Positions 1-9,363 of a DNA stretch of 64,000 nt are shown piece after piece; within the stretch, counting starts at the first letter, position 1; each line of letters opens with the position of its first letter. The DNA is from Daedaleopsis sinensis. Its lineage: Eukaryota; Basidiomycota; Agaricomycetes; Polyporales; Polyporaceae. The DNA is taken from the NCBI GenBank assembly GCA_033807695.1, contig CM066311.1, forward strand, positions 2,604,001-2,668,000, read 5' to 3'. Below the pieces are notes generated by a model. That model saw only the letters and a list, made by a program, of their open reading frames with translations. It was not told the DNA's origin and did not search any database. The translations under genes were made by a program, and so were the position numbers.

Positions 1-660
1 CCTCTGCCCTCCCTTAGTGCGGGCGTGGGGTCCTCAGTTTCTATCCCCTCCCGGTGGCCTGCCCCGTCCTTTTACTGCTTACCCATAACTAGACCCTCTC
101 GAGCTCTCTCTCTGTGCCGCTACGGAGATTCTGCTTTTCCCCTCTAGTGTTCGGCTCCTATGCAAGGTAAGGTGTCATTTAGGTCTCCGTTGCAACTGAA
201 CTCACTGCTTTCAAGGTTCGCAAGACCACGTAGGACATACACCAGGACCCCTTGGCAATAGTAAGCAAAGTTAACCTTTTGCACTACTCAACAGTACTAA
301 CAACAGAGATTTAGGCGATGTGCTTGACGTCTCTGGTATTAGTCTATTCTTGGTATATCTTGCCCCTCCTCAAGGACTGTCTCCAGAGTTCTACCGTGGA
401 CGTGCACTACCAGTTGCTCCAACGGGCCCTCTTGAAAGTTGGGGAACACCTAGGGAGAGAGGTGTGACCACTCTTTCTTTCTTATGTATTCACTCTCACG
501 GAGAAATACATCGCAGTACTAGATGCACAGCATGCGCAGCGCCCTCTACCAGCCATAGACCATAGACGAGGTGTGGATATATTCTCTATCTGTTTAACCT
601 TACCTTAGGGGCCTTACCTTAGGTCACCTTATCGGAGGCCCTTTCCCGCCGATGCCTTCT
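1..660. other. No gene recognised
   Basis: I see no supported gene here. There are C/T-rich stretches and short open frames without a convincing splice structure. It may be the flank or 5' part of the proline-rich split gene to the right, or transposon debris. Confidence 0.3.
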
Positions 661-1919
661 CCTCCTAGTGACATCCCCCCTGTCCCTAACCAAGGTGTGC
701 CCTTTGTTGACATGCATATGATGTTTCGTGATCCCTGTTACACTGTAGCAGAAGATGTGGACATCCCTCCCATGCCAACACCTTCTAATACAAGCGAGGC
801 TCTCTAAAGGTACACACTATCTCTTGTTGTCCCCTTCTCAACCTATATGCTATTATGGAAGATACCACACTCCCTCTACCTCTTAAGCAACATCATCCCG
901 TCCACGTTCAGCCTGTTCAACAATGTAAGACCTCTACCTGAATGTAGCATGCCGCTCGTCCTCTTCCCTCTCAAGCTGGATCTGTTCTGCAAGGTGAGTG
1001 CTCTGTCCGTGGTGTTCGATCGTGGCTGATCAGAATATATTCCTGATTCCAGGTATGGCGTCCCCTCAACCTCTTAAGCAACATCATCCCATCCACGTTC
1101 AGCCTGTTCAACAATGTAAGACCTCTACCTGAATGTACGCTGCCGTTTCTGACCAGAGAGTACGCTACAACAGCTTGGAATGCTACTTGTCCTCCCATGG
1201 TTTTGGGTCCTCCACCCTCTGAACCTCAATTGGTTCCACAAGGTGAGCACTCTGTCTCTAGCTGTCTGATCTCTGCTAATTCTATCTAGGCGCTACACTA
1301 GATTCTCTTCCACCGCTGTCTCCTGTTCATCGGGCTCCTAGTCCTCGGAAGATCAAGCCAATCCAACGAGGTAATACCTCTATCTCAATTTAATCTAAGC
1401 TGCCTAATCTAGGTCTACATAGCAGGCCAAGCTCTCTATTGTTCTCTTCAATCCTTGCTAGTAGCAGCTTATGCTGCTGTTCGACGGACCAAGCGGCAAA
1501 GAGCTCAGCCTAGTTCTGTGGAAGCTTGCCCAGTTCGGTTAGGTGTGCTCTGTTGTAAACACATCTATCTCTGGTTTAGTCTGCTAATCAACTTTCCCCG
1601 ACATATGTCTGTCTATGTGTACCCTGGAGAAGACAGCGAGGGAAGCCCTCCTCTTCCTGTGCTTCATATTACTGGTGAGACACAGCGTGTTTCAGAATCT
1701 GAAGGTTCGTACTTGTCTCTAGTTGTAATGTGCCTCAGTTGTTTATTTACTAAATGTTTGTCTTGTATGGCTGGAAGAAGATCCTCAACATTTATTGCGG
1801 CTTAGACCCCCCCCTCCTCTACCTAGATCTTCCGAGGAGTGTTCTAGCAAGGATCAAAGTGAAGGAAATATAGGAATTCCCAGGGGCTCTCCTCCTCCTC
1901 CGTACCATACTCTTTGCTA
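661..1919 (+). CDS. Possible multi-exon proline-rich protein (fragment)
   Basis: Not recognised. Short open segments are separated by segments that begin GTAAG, GTGAG or GTAAT and end in AG, which suggests many small exons of 40-130 bp. Readable pieces include a stretch starting PPSDIPPVPNQG near 661, PLKQHHPVHVQPVQQ near 878 and again near 1069, ATLDSLPPLSPVHRAPSPRK near 1291, and a last exon near 1780 ending in PPPPYHTLC and TAA at about 1917-1919. The product would be proline-rich and probably disordered. I cannot fix the start or the full exon chain, and one segment near 805 carries a stop unless an intron removes it. It could be a decayed gene in a repeat-rich island. Confidence 0.25.
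877..946 (+). repeat. Duplicated exon-intron segment, copy 1
   Basis: This 70-bp segment recurs at 1068-1137 (offset 191 bp) with a single difference near position 900. It spans the end of a putative exon and the start of the following GTAAG intron. Confidence 0.85.
1068..1137 (+). repeat. Duplicated exon-intron segment, copy 2
   Basis: Second copy of the 877-946 segment. The same exon end and the same GTAAG donor are present, so an exon and part of its intron were copied together. Confidence 0.85.
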
Positions 1920-2350
1920 ACACATTTATGTTCTCATGTGCCGTCCTATCTTGACATGTATTCTGATTACCTACTTCTTGGAAATATCTTTCTTGCTGTT
2001 CAAGAAGTCTTGCCATAAAGGCATTGAACCTAGAGCTATGCACGCTATACTCGGGCTCCAGTGGGCCGAGCTCAAGCCAGGAAGGAAGCCAAGTGAAGAG
2101 CCGGAGGCTTGGGAAGCTGAGTGTGAGGATCGGCCCAAAGGGAGAGGAATAATAACTTTGCCCAGGGGAGGCAAAGGGGAGACGACCTGGCTGAGTGGCT
2201 GGGCGATGGCGGTTGTGGTCGACAGGCTAGTGACAAGAGCCGCGAGACGTTCGGCTGCTCATCTCGACCGTGATGAACGCATGGAAGGGTTGCAGCGTGT
2301 AAGGCAGCCGGAGGTAACATCGCGGAGACCAAGCGGAGACGCTGATGTAT

Positions 2351-2716
2351 GACGGGCCCGGGGGGTCCGGGAGGCGGACCCAGAAGGAGTGGTGGTGAGT
2401 GGATCGCCAAGGAGGCTCAGAGAGAGCAGGGCTCTGGGGACGACAGGCCCGGGCAGCCCAGGGGAGGACCCGGAAGGAGTGGCGGTAAGCGGATCGCCAA
2501 GAGAGAGAGAGAGTCCGGGGAGTCTGCGCAGAGCGAGCAGGACTCAGGCGACCGCAACTCAGAGGAAGGGAGGATTGGCGGAGAGCAGATCACCATGGAA
2601 GAGCCGTAGAGGCGAGGTGGGGGCGAACAGATTGTGGAGAGAGATCCGGGCAGGTCGCTCAGAGGCAGACTCCGAGTCACGGATAGCCCAGAGTGGTGGC
2701 CAGCGGATCCCCGAGT
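2351..2716 (+). repeat. Purine-rich tandem repeat, about 90-bp period
   Basis: Units start near 2351 and 2442. They share a GAC-GGCCCGGG block and then an AAGGAGTGG...GGATCGCCAAG block (2376-2413 against 2466-2503). A diverged third trace lies at 2690-2716. All frames here are open over 200-400 bp because of composition, so I call no gene. Confidence 0.6.
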
Positions 2717-2719
2717 GAC

Positions 2720-3313
2720 TCTGAGTGGATGCTGGGGGGGCGGGAGCAGTGTGGTGCGACCTCGAGGGGGAGGGTGCCACTCGTCCGTCAGCACCACTAG
2801 AATGTGGTGGTCCCGGTGGCATGCCAGAGCCCGTGAATGCAGCTGTCAGCAACACGGATGAACACAGTGTGCGCAGAGCAGCTTGCAAAAAGAAAGCTCG
2901 ACATTGAGTACCAGCTGCTGGGCGAGGAGGGGACGAGAGCTCACTGGGTGCAGAACCCAGGACTATATACCGGAGAGGACAAAGGAGGCATTGTCCGGCG
3001 AGTGTGACGAGTAATGCTGCGATAGACCCTGGATAATAAACATTATCCAAAATATTTGACCTACTAGACGCTGAGGGGTTTGCCGGAGAAGCTTTCCCAG
3101 AGCAGCCAAATATGGACAAAGCTGGTTGCTCAACTGAGTTGCAACCCTATTAGAGGTTATGAGAAGCCTTTTTCGCCTTGCCCTTGCTTTCTTCTACTAT
3201 CTACAAGCTGGCCTCTGAAAAAGGTGAGAACAGCATTTTTTCTTGATAGCATGCAGTACAAAGAGGCAGTCTTTAATTAATATTAGCTCAGATCTGTTTA
3301 CGAGGAGAGCAAA
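2720..3313. other. No gene recognised
   Basis: Mixed sequence with short frames only. It could be a degraded repeat; I see no paired LTR or other structural proof. Confidence 0.3.
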
Positions 3314-4203
3314 ATGACTGAGAAGCAAGATAGTGCAAAGGATAAAGAGTCTGGCAGGTTGCCTCAGACTGTTGCTTTTTATATAACTCTTCCTGGTAAG
3401 TAGAATTGATATTGAGGCTCTATTCCAGCTACTAACTCTATAGTAGTGTTAGCAACCGGAAGCAGTCTTATGGTCTGCATATACTCTTCGATAGTTGGGC
3501 CAGACGTTGAGCAGTATGTTGCAAAGTGCACCCCTCCTGAAGAAGAAGTCTACAGCTTTGCTGGTGTCAAGTTGGACAGAGGAAGCCCTGGTCTATATGC
3601 TCTCCCACTTACTCCAAAAGGCAACACCCCTAGATTTGTTGGTTCGCTTTTCTGTCAACTAGCTATTGTTCATTGTCCCAGGCGCTGCATGACATGGGGA
3701 GAGATATGTGCAGCCATTGAAGAATGTTTCACTACGGGGGTCATTGATCGTAGGTTTCCAGCTTGGAGGGTAAGTTTCTTCTACTTTTCTTGTTATAGAT
3801 CTTAGCTGACCTCATTTTTGCTTCTTGCAGTCCAGGGTTCTAAATGCTCTCCGCATGCACCCTTGGTTCTGCCCTCTACTGTGTCCTCCTGGAGTCCCAG
3901 ATGCCGAGAAGCTTTGGTTTATTGACAACCGAACCTGCTGGCCTCCTAAGTCTCACCAAGCCAGGCGGTACAAGACCAGGTTCGTGAAAAGCAAAAAGTG
4001 AGTATGTTGGTGTCTAGTTTACGCAGGATTTCTTATTTTCTTCCCTATAGATAGTTGTTTGGTTACCCCCTCTTAGTAAAGTGTCATTCTCTGATATAAA
4101 TATGGACTGCACAATGTATGATTACATGAATCTAATTAGGTTCAACTCTTGCCCTTATCGAGAGCGCTACGGCTACACAAAGATCTTCCTCCTGGAACCT
4201 TGA
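3314..4203 (+). CDS. Hypothetical protein, 4 exons, about 212 aa
   Basis: Not recognised. My model is exon 1 3314-3395 (ATG, starts MTEKQDSAKDKE), exon 2 3444-3769, exon 3 3831-3997 and exon 4 4140-4203. Donors are GTAAGT, GTAAGT and GTGAGT; all three acceptors end in AG and all phases agree. Exon 2 contains GSLFCQLAIVHCPRRCMTWGE, exon 3 is rich in Cys, Pro and Trp (HPWFCPLLCPPGVP), and the C-terminus is basic. If the last donor is not used the frame stops at 3999-4001 (192 aa). No signal peptide or membrane helix is obvious. The last exon overlaps the last exon of the opposite-strand neighbour, so one of the two 3' ends may be wrong. Confidence 0.5.
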
Positions 4204-5721
4204 TCTTTAAGTGAGGTCTGCCTTCCAAATCCCCAACCCGCTCTGTGCTGGCGGCTCTTTTGCTTCCCTTTTTTATAGGAGACAAGGGAGGAGGAGCAGC
4301 AAGAAAAGCAGTGGGAGAAACAAGAGTGTCTTTGGTGTCTTCGGGGAACCCAACAATCTCAGCCACGATCCCCGCCTTTCCTTCAAAGACTGGCTAGATG
4401 TTCAAATCTTTTATTAGCAACCTTATACATATTGAAGCATAATAAAACATACCTCTGACAGATTACTACCAGACCAGTCGGAAGGAGTAGAAGCTTCATC
4501 ATCTTCTTGCTCTTTCGACCAATGAGAGTTATAATGTTTCTCGTCTTGAGGTCCAAATCGCACTTCATTTGAGGCTACAGGCTCCTTTTTCGCAGATTGA
4601 AACATGGGGAAGTCCTCTGCTGTTGTCCAGAGTAAATATAAGCATTGACAAGAAGTAAACAAGAGAGCATATATCTTACCGGGAAGGACCTTTAGCCCTG
4701 CTGTTAACCATTCCTTTGGCTGGTAATCCTCTTCTTCTACCTCAAAGCCTCTGGCATCTCCAAGCAGATCTGCTGGGACTTTTCCAACCCTAACAAACTC
4801 ATAAGGAATGAAGTTTGTGTTCCAGTACTTGCTGCCTATAAAGAATTCCACAGAGAAACTGATCCATACCAGATCTCCAGAACGGAGATAAGGAGGTTCA
4901 CAATTTGAGATATTCTTGAGCTCTCCTCCTACAAGCTCTAGCATTGTTGGACGGTCTGGATTAGCAAAGTAGTCTGTTCCCTTTCTGGTAGCTTCAGCTA
5001 TCCAGGGGTGGAGGTTATAGTCGAGGCCTGCTTCTAGTGGTCGGATGTAAGGAGTTCTCTTGCAGAAAATCTGAGCTGTAAGAACAAAGGTGGTGTCGCT
5101 GCCATCCCGGCTGCTCATCCATTCTCTTCGGTCTTTGCCATGCTCATTGAAATCCTTCTCTTGCTGGATAAAAATTTCAAAGGCCTGGGAGAGTATAAGA
5201 GAGAGCAAGTAGTGCAAATTCTAAGAAATACCTTTAAAGCCTCCCAAATTGACTTATCATGCCTAGTGTCGATAGCATAAGAGAATTGGCAGAGGTTATT
5301 GGCAGCAGATTGACTGGAAACCCTGATCAGTCAAGAAATATCTAGAAAAGACTTTGATAAACTTACATTCTAGACTCCGCCAGGCGAGCAGGGGCTGTTT
5401 GTCCAGTAGGCACATAATTGCCTGTTTCCAACGGGGAATTCCAACGCCATATTCCAGTGGTATGAAAAATTGCAGCTTTCTTACTGCCCCGTGGAGTTAG
5501 CTGAAATAAAAATTAGCTTGTTAAGACTTCCAACAAAAATGCTAACTAACAAGCCGCTTTGCTGCAAACTGACAACGAGCTTCCAAGGTACGGTCTTCCG
5601 ATAAGACAGTGCTGGCTGCTTCTTCAAGTTTGATATATTTGTCTTTGAATGAGAAATTCTTCCATCGCTGAAGAGCAAGATCTAGTTGGTCTTGAGTCTC
5701 AATATAGGGTGTTGAGAGCAT
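4142..5721 (-). CDS. Hypothetical protein, 6 exons, 439 aa
   Basis: Exons run 5721-5551, 5500-5367, 5322-5232, 5184-4680, 4619-4453 and 4393-4142. All joints keep the frame and use short GT-AG introns. The N-terminus (MLSTPYIETQDQLDLALQRW) is helical and charged. The central part holds a conserved-looking block with GGELKNISNCEPPYLRSGDL followed by VWISFSVEF and the phrase NTNFIPYEFVRVG, a pattern I associate with agaricomycete hypothetical proteins of unknown role. An acidic segment (DEKHYNSHWSKEQEDDEAS) and a basic, serine-rich tail follow. No catalytic motif is visible. Its promoter faces the next plus-strand gene across a palindrome-rich spacer. Confidence 0.6.
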
Positions 5722-5895
5722 CGTTTAGAGAAGACAGGAGTAGAAGGAGGGGAGGGAGTTTAGTGTAGAGTCTCTCTATCTTGCCCAAATTGAAGCTATT
5801 TATATGTGCGGCTTGAAAAAAACTTGAAGTTATAAAACTCTCAATACTGCAGAGAAATGGAAACAGTCGGGCTGATTGAAATTGAAGAGTGTACT

Positions 5896-5996
5896 ACGTC
5901 ATGTTTTCCTGTCTTTTAGATGACGCCATTTCAGTCACTATAGGCAAAATGACATCACCTGATGTGATGACGTCTACTCCTAATGATATCATTAGG
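5896..5996. promoter_or_regulatory. Divergent spacer with TGACG motifs and an 18-bp palindrome
   Basis: Between the minus-strand gene starting at 5721 and the plus-strand gene near 6105 lie TGACGTA (reverse strand, about 5896-5901), TGACGCC at 5921, TGACATCA at 5950 and TGACGTC at 5968. A perfect 18-bp palindrome, CCTAATGATATCATTAGG, lies at 5979-5996. TGACG cores are typical targets of bZIP/ATF factors; that they regulate these genes is inference. Confidence 0.4.
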
Positions 5997-6104
5997 CTTT
6001 AGCTGAGCGCTGGAAAATCAAAGGATATACTTCGTCTCCATGGCTTACCATACATTGATGTGGCTGTACCGGACTGCCCAGTTTAGTATATATCCTTATA
6101 CCAG

Positions 6105-6688
6105 GGAGATAACTTTGTATTCCCTTCAGTAGATTTGCCGCTGGACTTGCGCTATATGTTGCCCTCAGGTAAGTCCCTACCTCATTTTGGTTTTTACCAT
6201 GACCTTCCCTGTCCTTCAAGACAAATGTTCAACCGCAACCCTGACAGCTGCTAGGAGTACTCTTGATGTTCCTCAGGATGTTGGCCCAACTGAGCCTAGC
6301 AGCAACGAGTTGGTCGTCATGCCTACTCCTAACAAGCAGCATTTCCTTTACAACTCCCTAGAGGATATGGTGAGTACAATCCCTACCTATTATAGTTTAA
6401 GCTCACTATCCTTCAGATATGCATAGAAACGTACAGTCTGTTATACAACAACCCAGACAACACCCTCGATCAAATCCAAAGGCTGATTCAACGTGCTCCT
6501 GTAAGTATTTATTACTGGCTCTTATGGCCCTTTATGCTCATGAGAATCAGAGAGCTATTGCCTTGGAAGCCCAGCACCGTGGTCAGTCACTTGTTCACCT
6601 CATACTGGTAGCTCCTATGTTTCCTCTTCTGAAGAGTGTATGCTGTGGTGACCAGAACCTTTGTTCATTGCCAATGGTGTATAAATAA
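6105..6688 (+). CDS. Hypothetical protein, at least 4 exons, 5' end unknown
   Basis: Not recognised. In-frame exons are 6105-6167 (GDNFVFPSVDLPLDLRYMLP), 6221-6369 (DKCSTATLTAARS...NSLEDM), 6417-6500 (ICIETYSLLYNNPDNTLDQI then QRLIQRAP) and 6551-6688 (RAIALEAQHRGQ...LPMVYK, stop). Introns are 47-53 bp with good GTAAGT/GTGAGT donors. No start codon was found in the first exon; an upstream exon must exist or the gene is truncated. The product looks soluble and short. Confidence 0.4.
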
Positions 6689-7504
6689 AGTGTGAATGTC
6701 CAATGATAGCACTGGATGCTCTTTGCGATCCCCTGTAACATTGTGTATCAGAATATATTATAATCCTGACTCAGACTGAACAACAAATATACAAGGTGTA
6801 TTTTATATTTAAGTGATTTATGTCTTTCTGTTGGCATGTATCATGAGCAGTGCACTCTGCTGCCCCACACCAAGAGCAGTATGTTTAGATAGTGAAAGGC
6901 AGAGAAAGCTGGCCTAGAGGAGGATAAAAAATTCGGGTGGTGGGAGCATGGTAGGATCGAGGTCATAGTTGAGATCATCTCCGACTTGCTAGATCAGCTA
7001 TGTGCAACACGGTTACATGGCACCTTCGCCACAGTTACCCCATGGACGGACGGATGACGGATGGTGGACAGTGACAGGACGGATGTCGGACGGTGACAGG
7101 ACGGGACAGTGACGGAGAACATGGCGGATGACAACCATTGGTTGGGGCTTGGAGGGTTTCTCTTTCACGTTCCCTTCTCCCTCCCTTTCATACTTGGATG
7201 TCTTACTATATATTCCCCTTAGCATCTCGAACACTTTCTATTTGCTCTACTTGTATTTACAGAGACTCTCTTCTGGACACACAGCTTGTTCTTGTTCATA
7301 TTGCTGCGTGCCAGGTCCTCGTGTGACTCCAGTGTTCCCAGGCAGTCCACCCGCTTACACTATGTGCCCTATTGCTGTATATGACTCCTTTATACAGCAG
7401 TAGTTCCTAGAAACTGTGTCAAGGGGCTTATAATAGTATGAAGTTCGACTGTTCCCTCTAAGATAAATAATTTTGTTAAAGGGCAGATACTCTTTCTACA
7501 TTCG
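6689..7504. other. No gene recognised
   Basis: AT-rich sequence. At 7040-7112 there is a degenerate GGACGGA/GTGACGGAC microsatellite-like stretch. No supported coding region. Confidence 0.3.
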
Positions 7505-7759
7505 TTACTCCTCATCAGAGTCTTCGGAGATATTAGCAGTGGCAGTGTCACTAGGAATTTCCCCTTCCTCCTCCTCCTCCCCCTCCTGCTCCAATTCTTC
7601 AACATTTTCGTTTGCTTCGTTTTGTTCCATGTCTTTGTCCTGGATTATTAACATGTCTTGGATGAGGCCATGTGCCCAAAGATTGGGGAAAAAGGCTATA
7701 GCTGTCTCCATAGACCTATACTCAGGACAAGTGACCAAAGGGTCCATGATGTGCGCCAT
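7505..7759 (-). CDS. Short acidic frame, possible 3' exon or separate small gene
   Basis: An open frame of 84 residues starts MAHIMDPLVTCPEY and ends in a strongly acidic tail (EELEQEGEEEEEGEIPSD...EDSDEE). It lies just downstream of the NTase-like gene and may be an alternative 3' exon of it. Nothing supports a function. Confidence 0.25.
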   Translation of the reverse strand: MAHIMDPLVTCPEYRSMETAIAFFPNLWAHGLIQDMLIIQDKDMEQNEANENVEELEQEGEEEEEGEIPSDTATANISEDSDEE

Positions 7760-7766
7760 AGAGCTA

Positions 7767-8830
7767 TTACATTATAGTCAGATCCACATCTATGAGGAGC
7801 CAGTTTGACAAGACTTGCCTATAGTAGAATCTTGGGCCTATTCTCAAGGCTGCTCCTGCAGGAGCTAGACCATGATTGACGTCCAGCACTTCAAAAGCAT
7901 ATGGATAAATATCATGGGGTTTGCTTTGAACTATGCCTGTCACAGTGTCAGATAGAAGAACTTTTTGGAAGGGAAGTAGATCACGAACCTTTCCACTTAT
8001 ACGGCATAATCCAACACCATTGATCACCTACAGAACGTGCCCATTCTTGAAGTTCAAGGTTTGCAGGCAAGTGACTCCCAGCTACCAGTACTTGAAAGCC
8101 GCGTTTTTTGTACTTTTTGATCCAGGTGTTATGTACAGTTGAATTCCTTGTTAGGTCTTGGCAGGCAATGGTGACTGAGTCCACAAAGGTTGAGCCAGGA
8201 AAGAGGGAGATGGCGTATTTTCCCGTAAGGAAGTTCATAACGCCCGCTAGAAGACAGTAAGTATAATGTCAACAGCAATAAGAAATGTAAGTCTTACTAG
8301 AGTGAAAGCTGCCGATTATAAATTCAACAGGGTTACCGGAAACTGCGATGATTTGAGCCTTTCTGCCACTTAGTTGGGTGCAGGCACTGGGGGGGTGAAC
8401 AAAGTTGAAGGTGGAAAAGGAATAGGCAGTGGAGGGTTCGGTTTGTCTGTTGGAGGAGATCTTCTCGCCAATAAAGGCAGTATAGGAAAGAGCAGATGCT
8501 TCAAAGAAGGGATGTTGTTTAACAGAGGGTTGAAATATAAAACCATGTTTTCTGAGATAGCGTCCAAGAGGTAGAAGACCGTGTAGAGGAATGTAGATGT
8601 CCAGATCCTGCCCTCTGAAAGCCCGCCGCCCAAAAAATTGCTGAGCTTCAGAGCCAGATATAATGCCATTCGAGGAATGTAAAAGTTTGAGGAAGTCCTT
8701 CGGATTGGAAAACCAGCGTGACAGAAAAAGGTCAGGACTCCACTGTCTTCTCCTATACGCCTCGACAGCGTAAAGAGTGGAAGAGCTCAGAGGACGGAGC
8801 CGCAGTATTAAGTCAGGACTTCAAGCAAGG
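7767..8830 (-). CDS. 5'-incomplete hypothetical protein with nucleotidyltransferase-like motif
   Basis: The first readable exon runs from about 8830 (after an in-frame stop) to 8298. It contains AVEAYRRRQWSPDLFLSRWF, then SNGIISGSEAQQFFG and, 5 residues later, QDLDIYIPL. A GS motif followed by a D-x-D in a strand is the pattern of nucleotidyltransferase-fold proteins; that assignment is inference. A 51-bp intron (8297-8247) leads to exon 2 (GVMNFLTGKYAISLFPGSTF). The protein then reads through LPANLELQEWARSV and, after a frame change that must be an intron or a frameshift near 8030, continues as VLLSDTVTGIVQSKPHDIYP to a stop at 7767. No ATG precedes exon 1, so the 5' end is missing or on an unseen exon. 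Confidence 0.4.
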
Positions 8831-9363
8831 TTGAACAAAGTTTACTGTGTGACGGTGCTACCCCGTACACTGTTACATGTATGTCCGACACGTTCGTGTA
8901 CAGGTCTGCCCGGAGGGCCGTGTTATACACAGTATCCACAGAATGTTGCATGGCGAAACATTGAGTCAATACTGTAAGGTGTTTGCTGCGTGAAGATGCA
9001 TGACATTAGTACTATCTTACCCTTCTATTTAGCTAGAGAACATGCTAGTACTAGTACTATAGATCTGTTTCCTAGATGCTTCTTCCCTGTGTTTCCTGCG
9101 CAACTAGTGAAGAAACATTCGCTACATTGTCCCCCATATGAGTGGCCAGAGGATCAAGGGGAAAAGGTGTGAACAAAGATCATATCCACCAAAATAATCA
9201 CACAGTGTTCCCATCAGCAGCACGCGGGGAACATGGTTTCTGGTTTCCTCAATATTCACTCAATTGTTACCCTGGAAATATTGTAAATTGTCAACTGTGT
9301 ATACGAGTCTCTGTCTGCGCCTCGACAGACTATCCATCCGCTAGCAAGAACAGCACACGGTCC
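8831..9363. other. No gene recognised
   Basis: Short intergenic stretch with TACTAGTAC-type palindromic repeats near 9048-9061. It marks the change from AT-rich sequence on the left to GC-rich coding sequence on the right. Confidence 0.3.
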
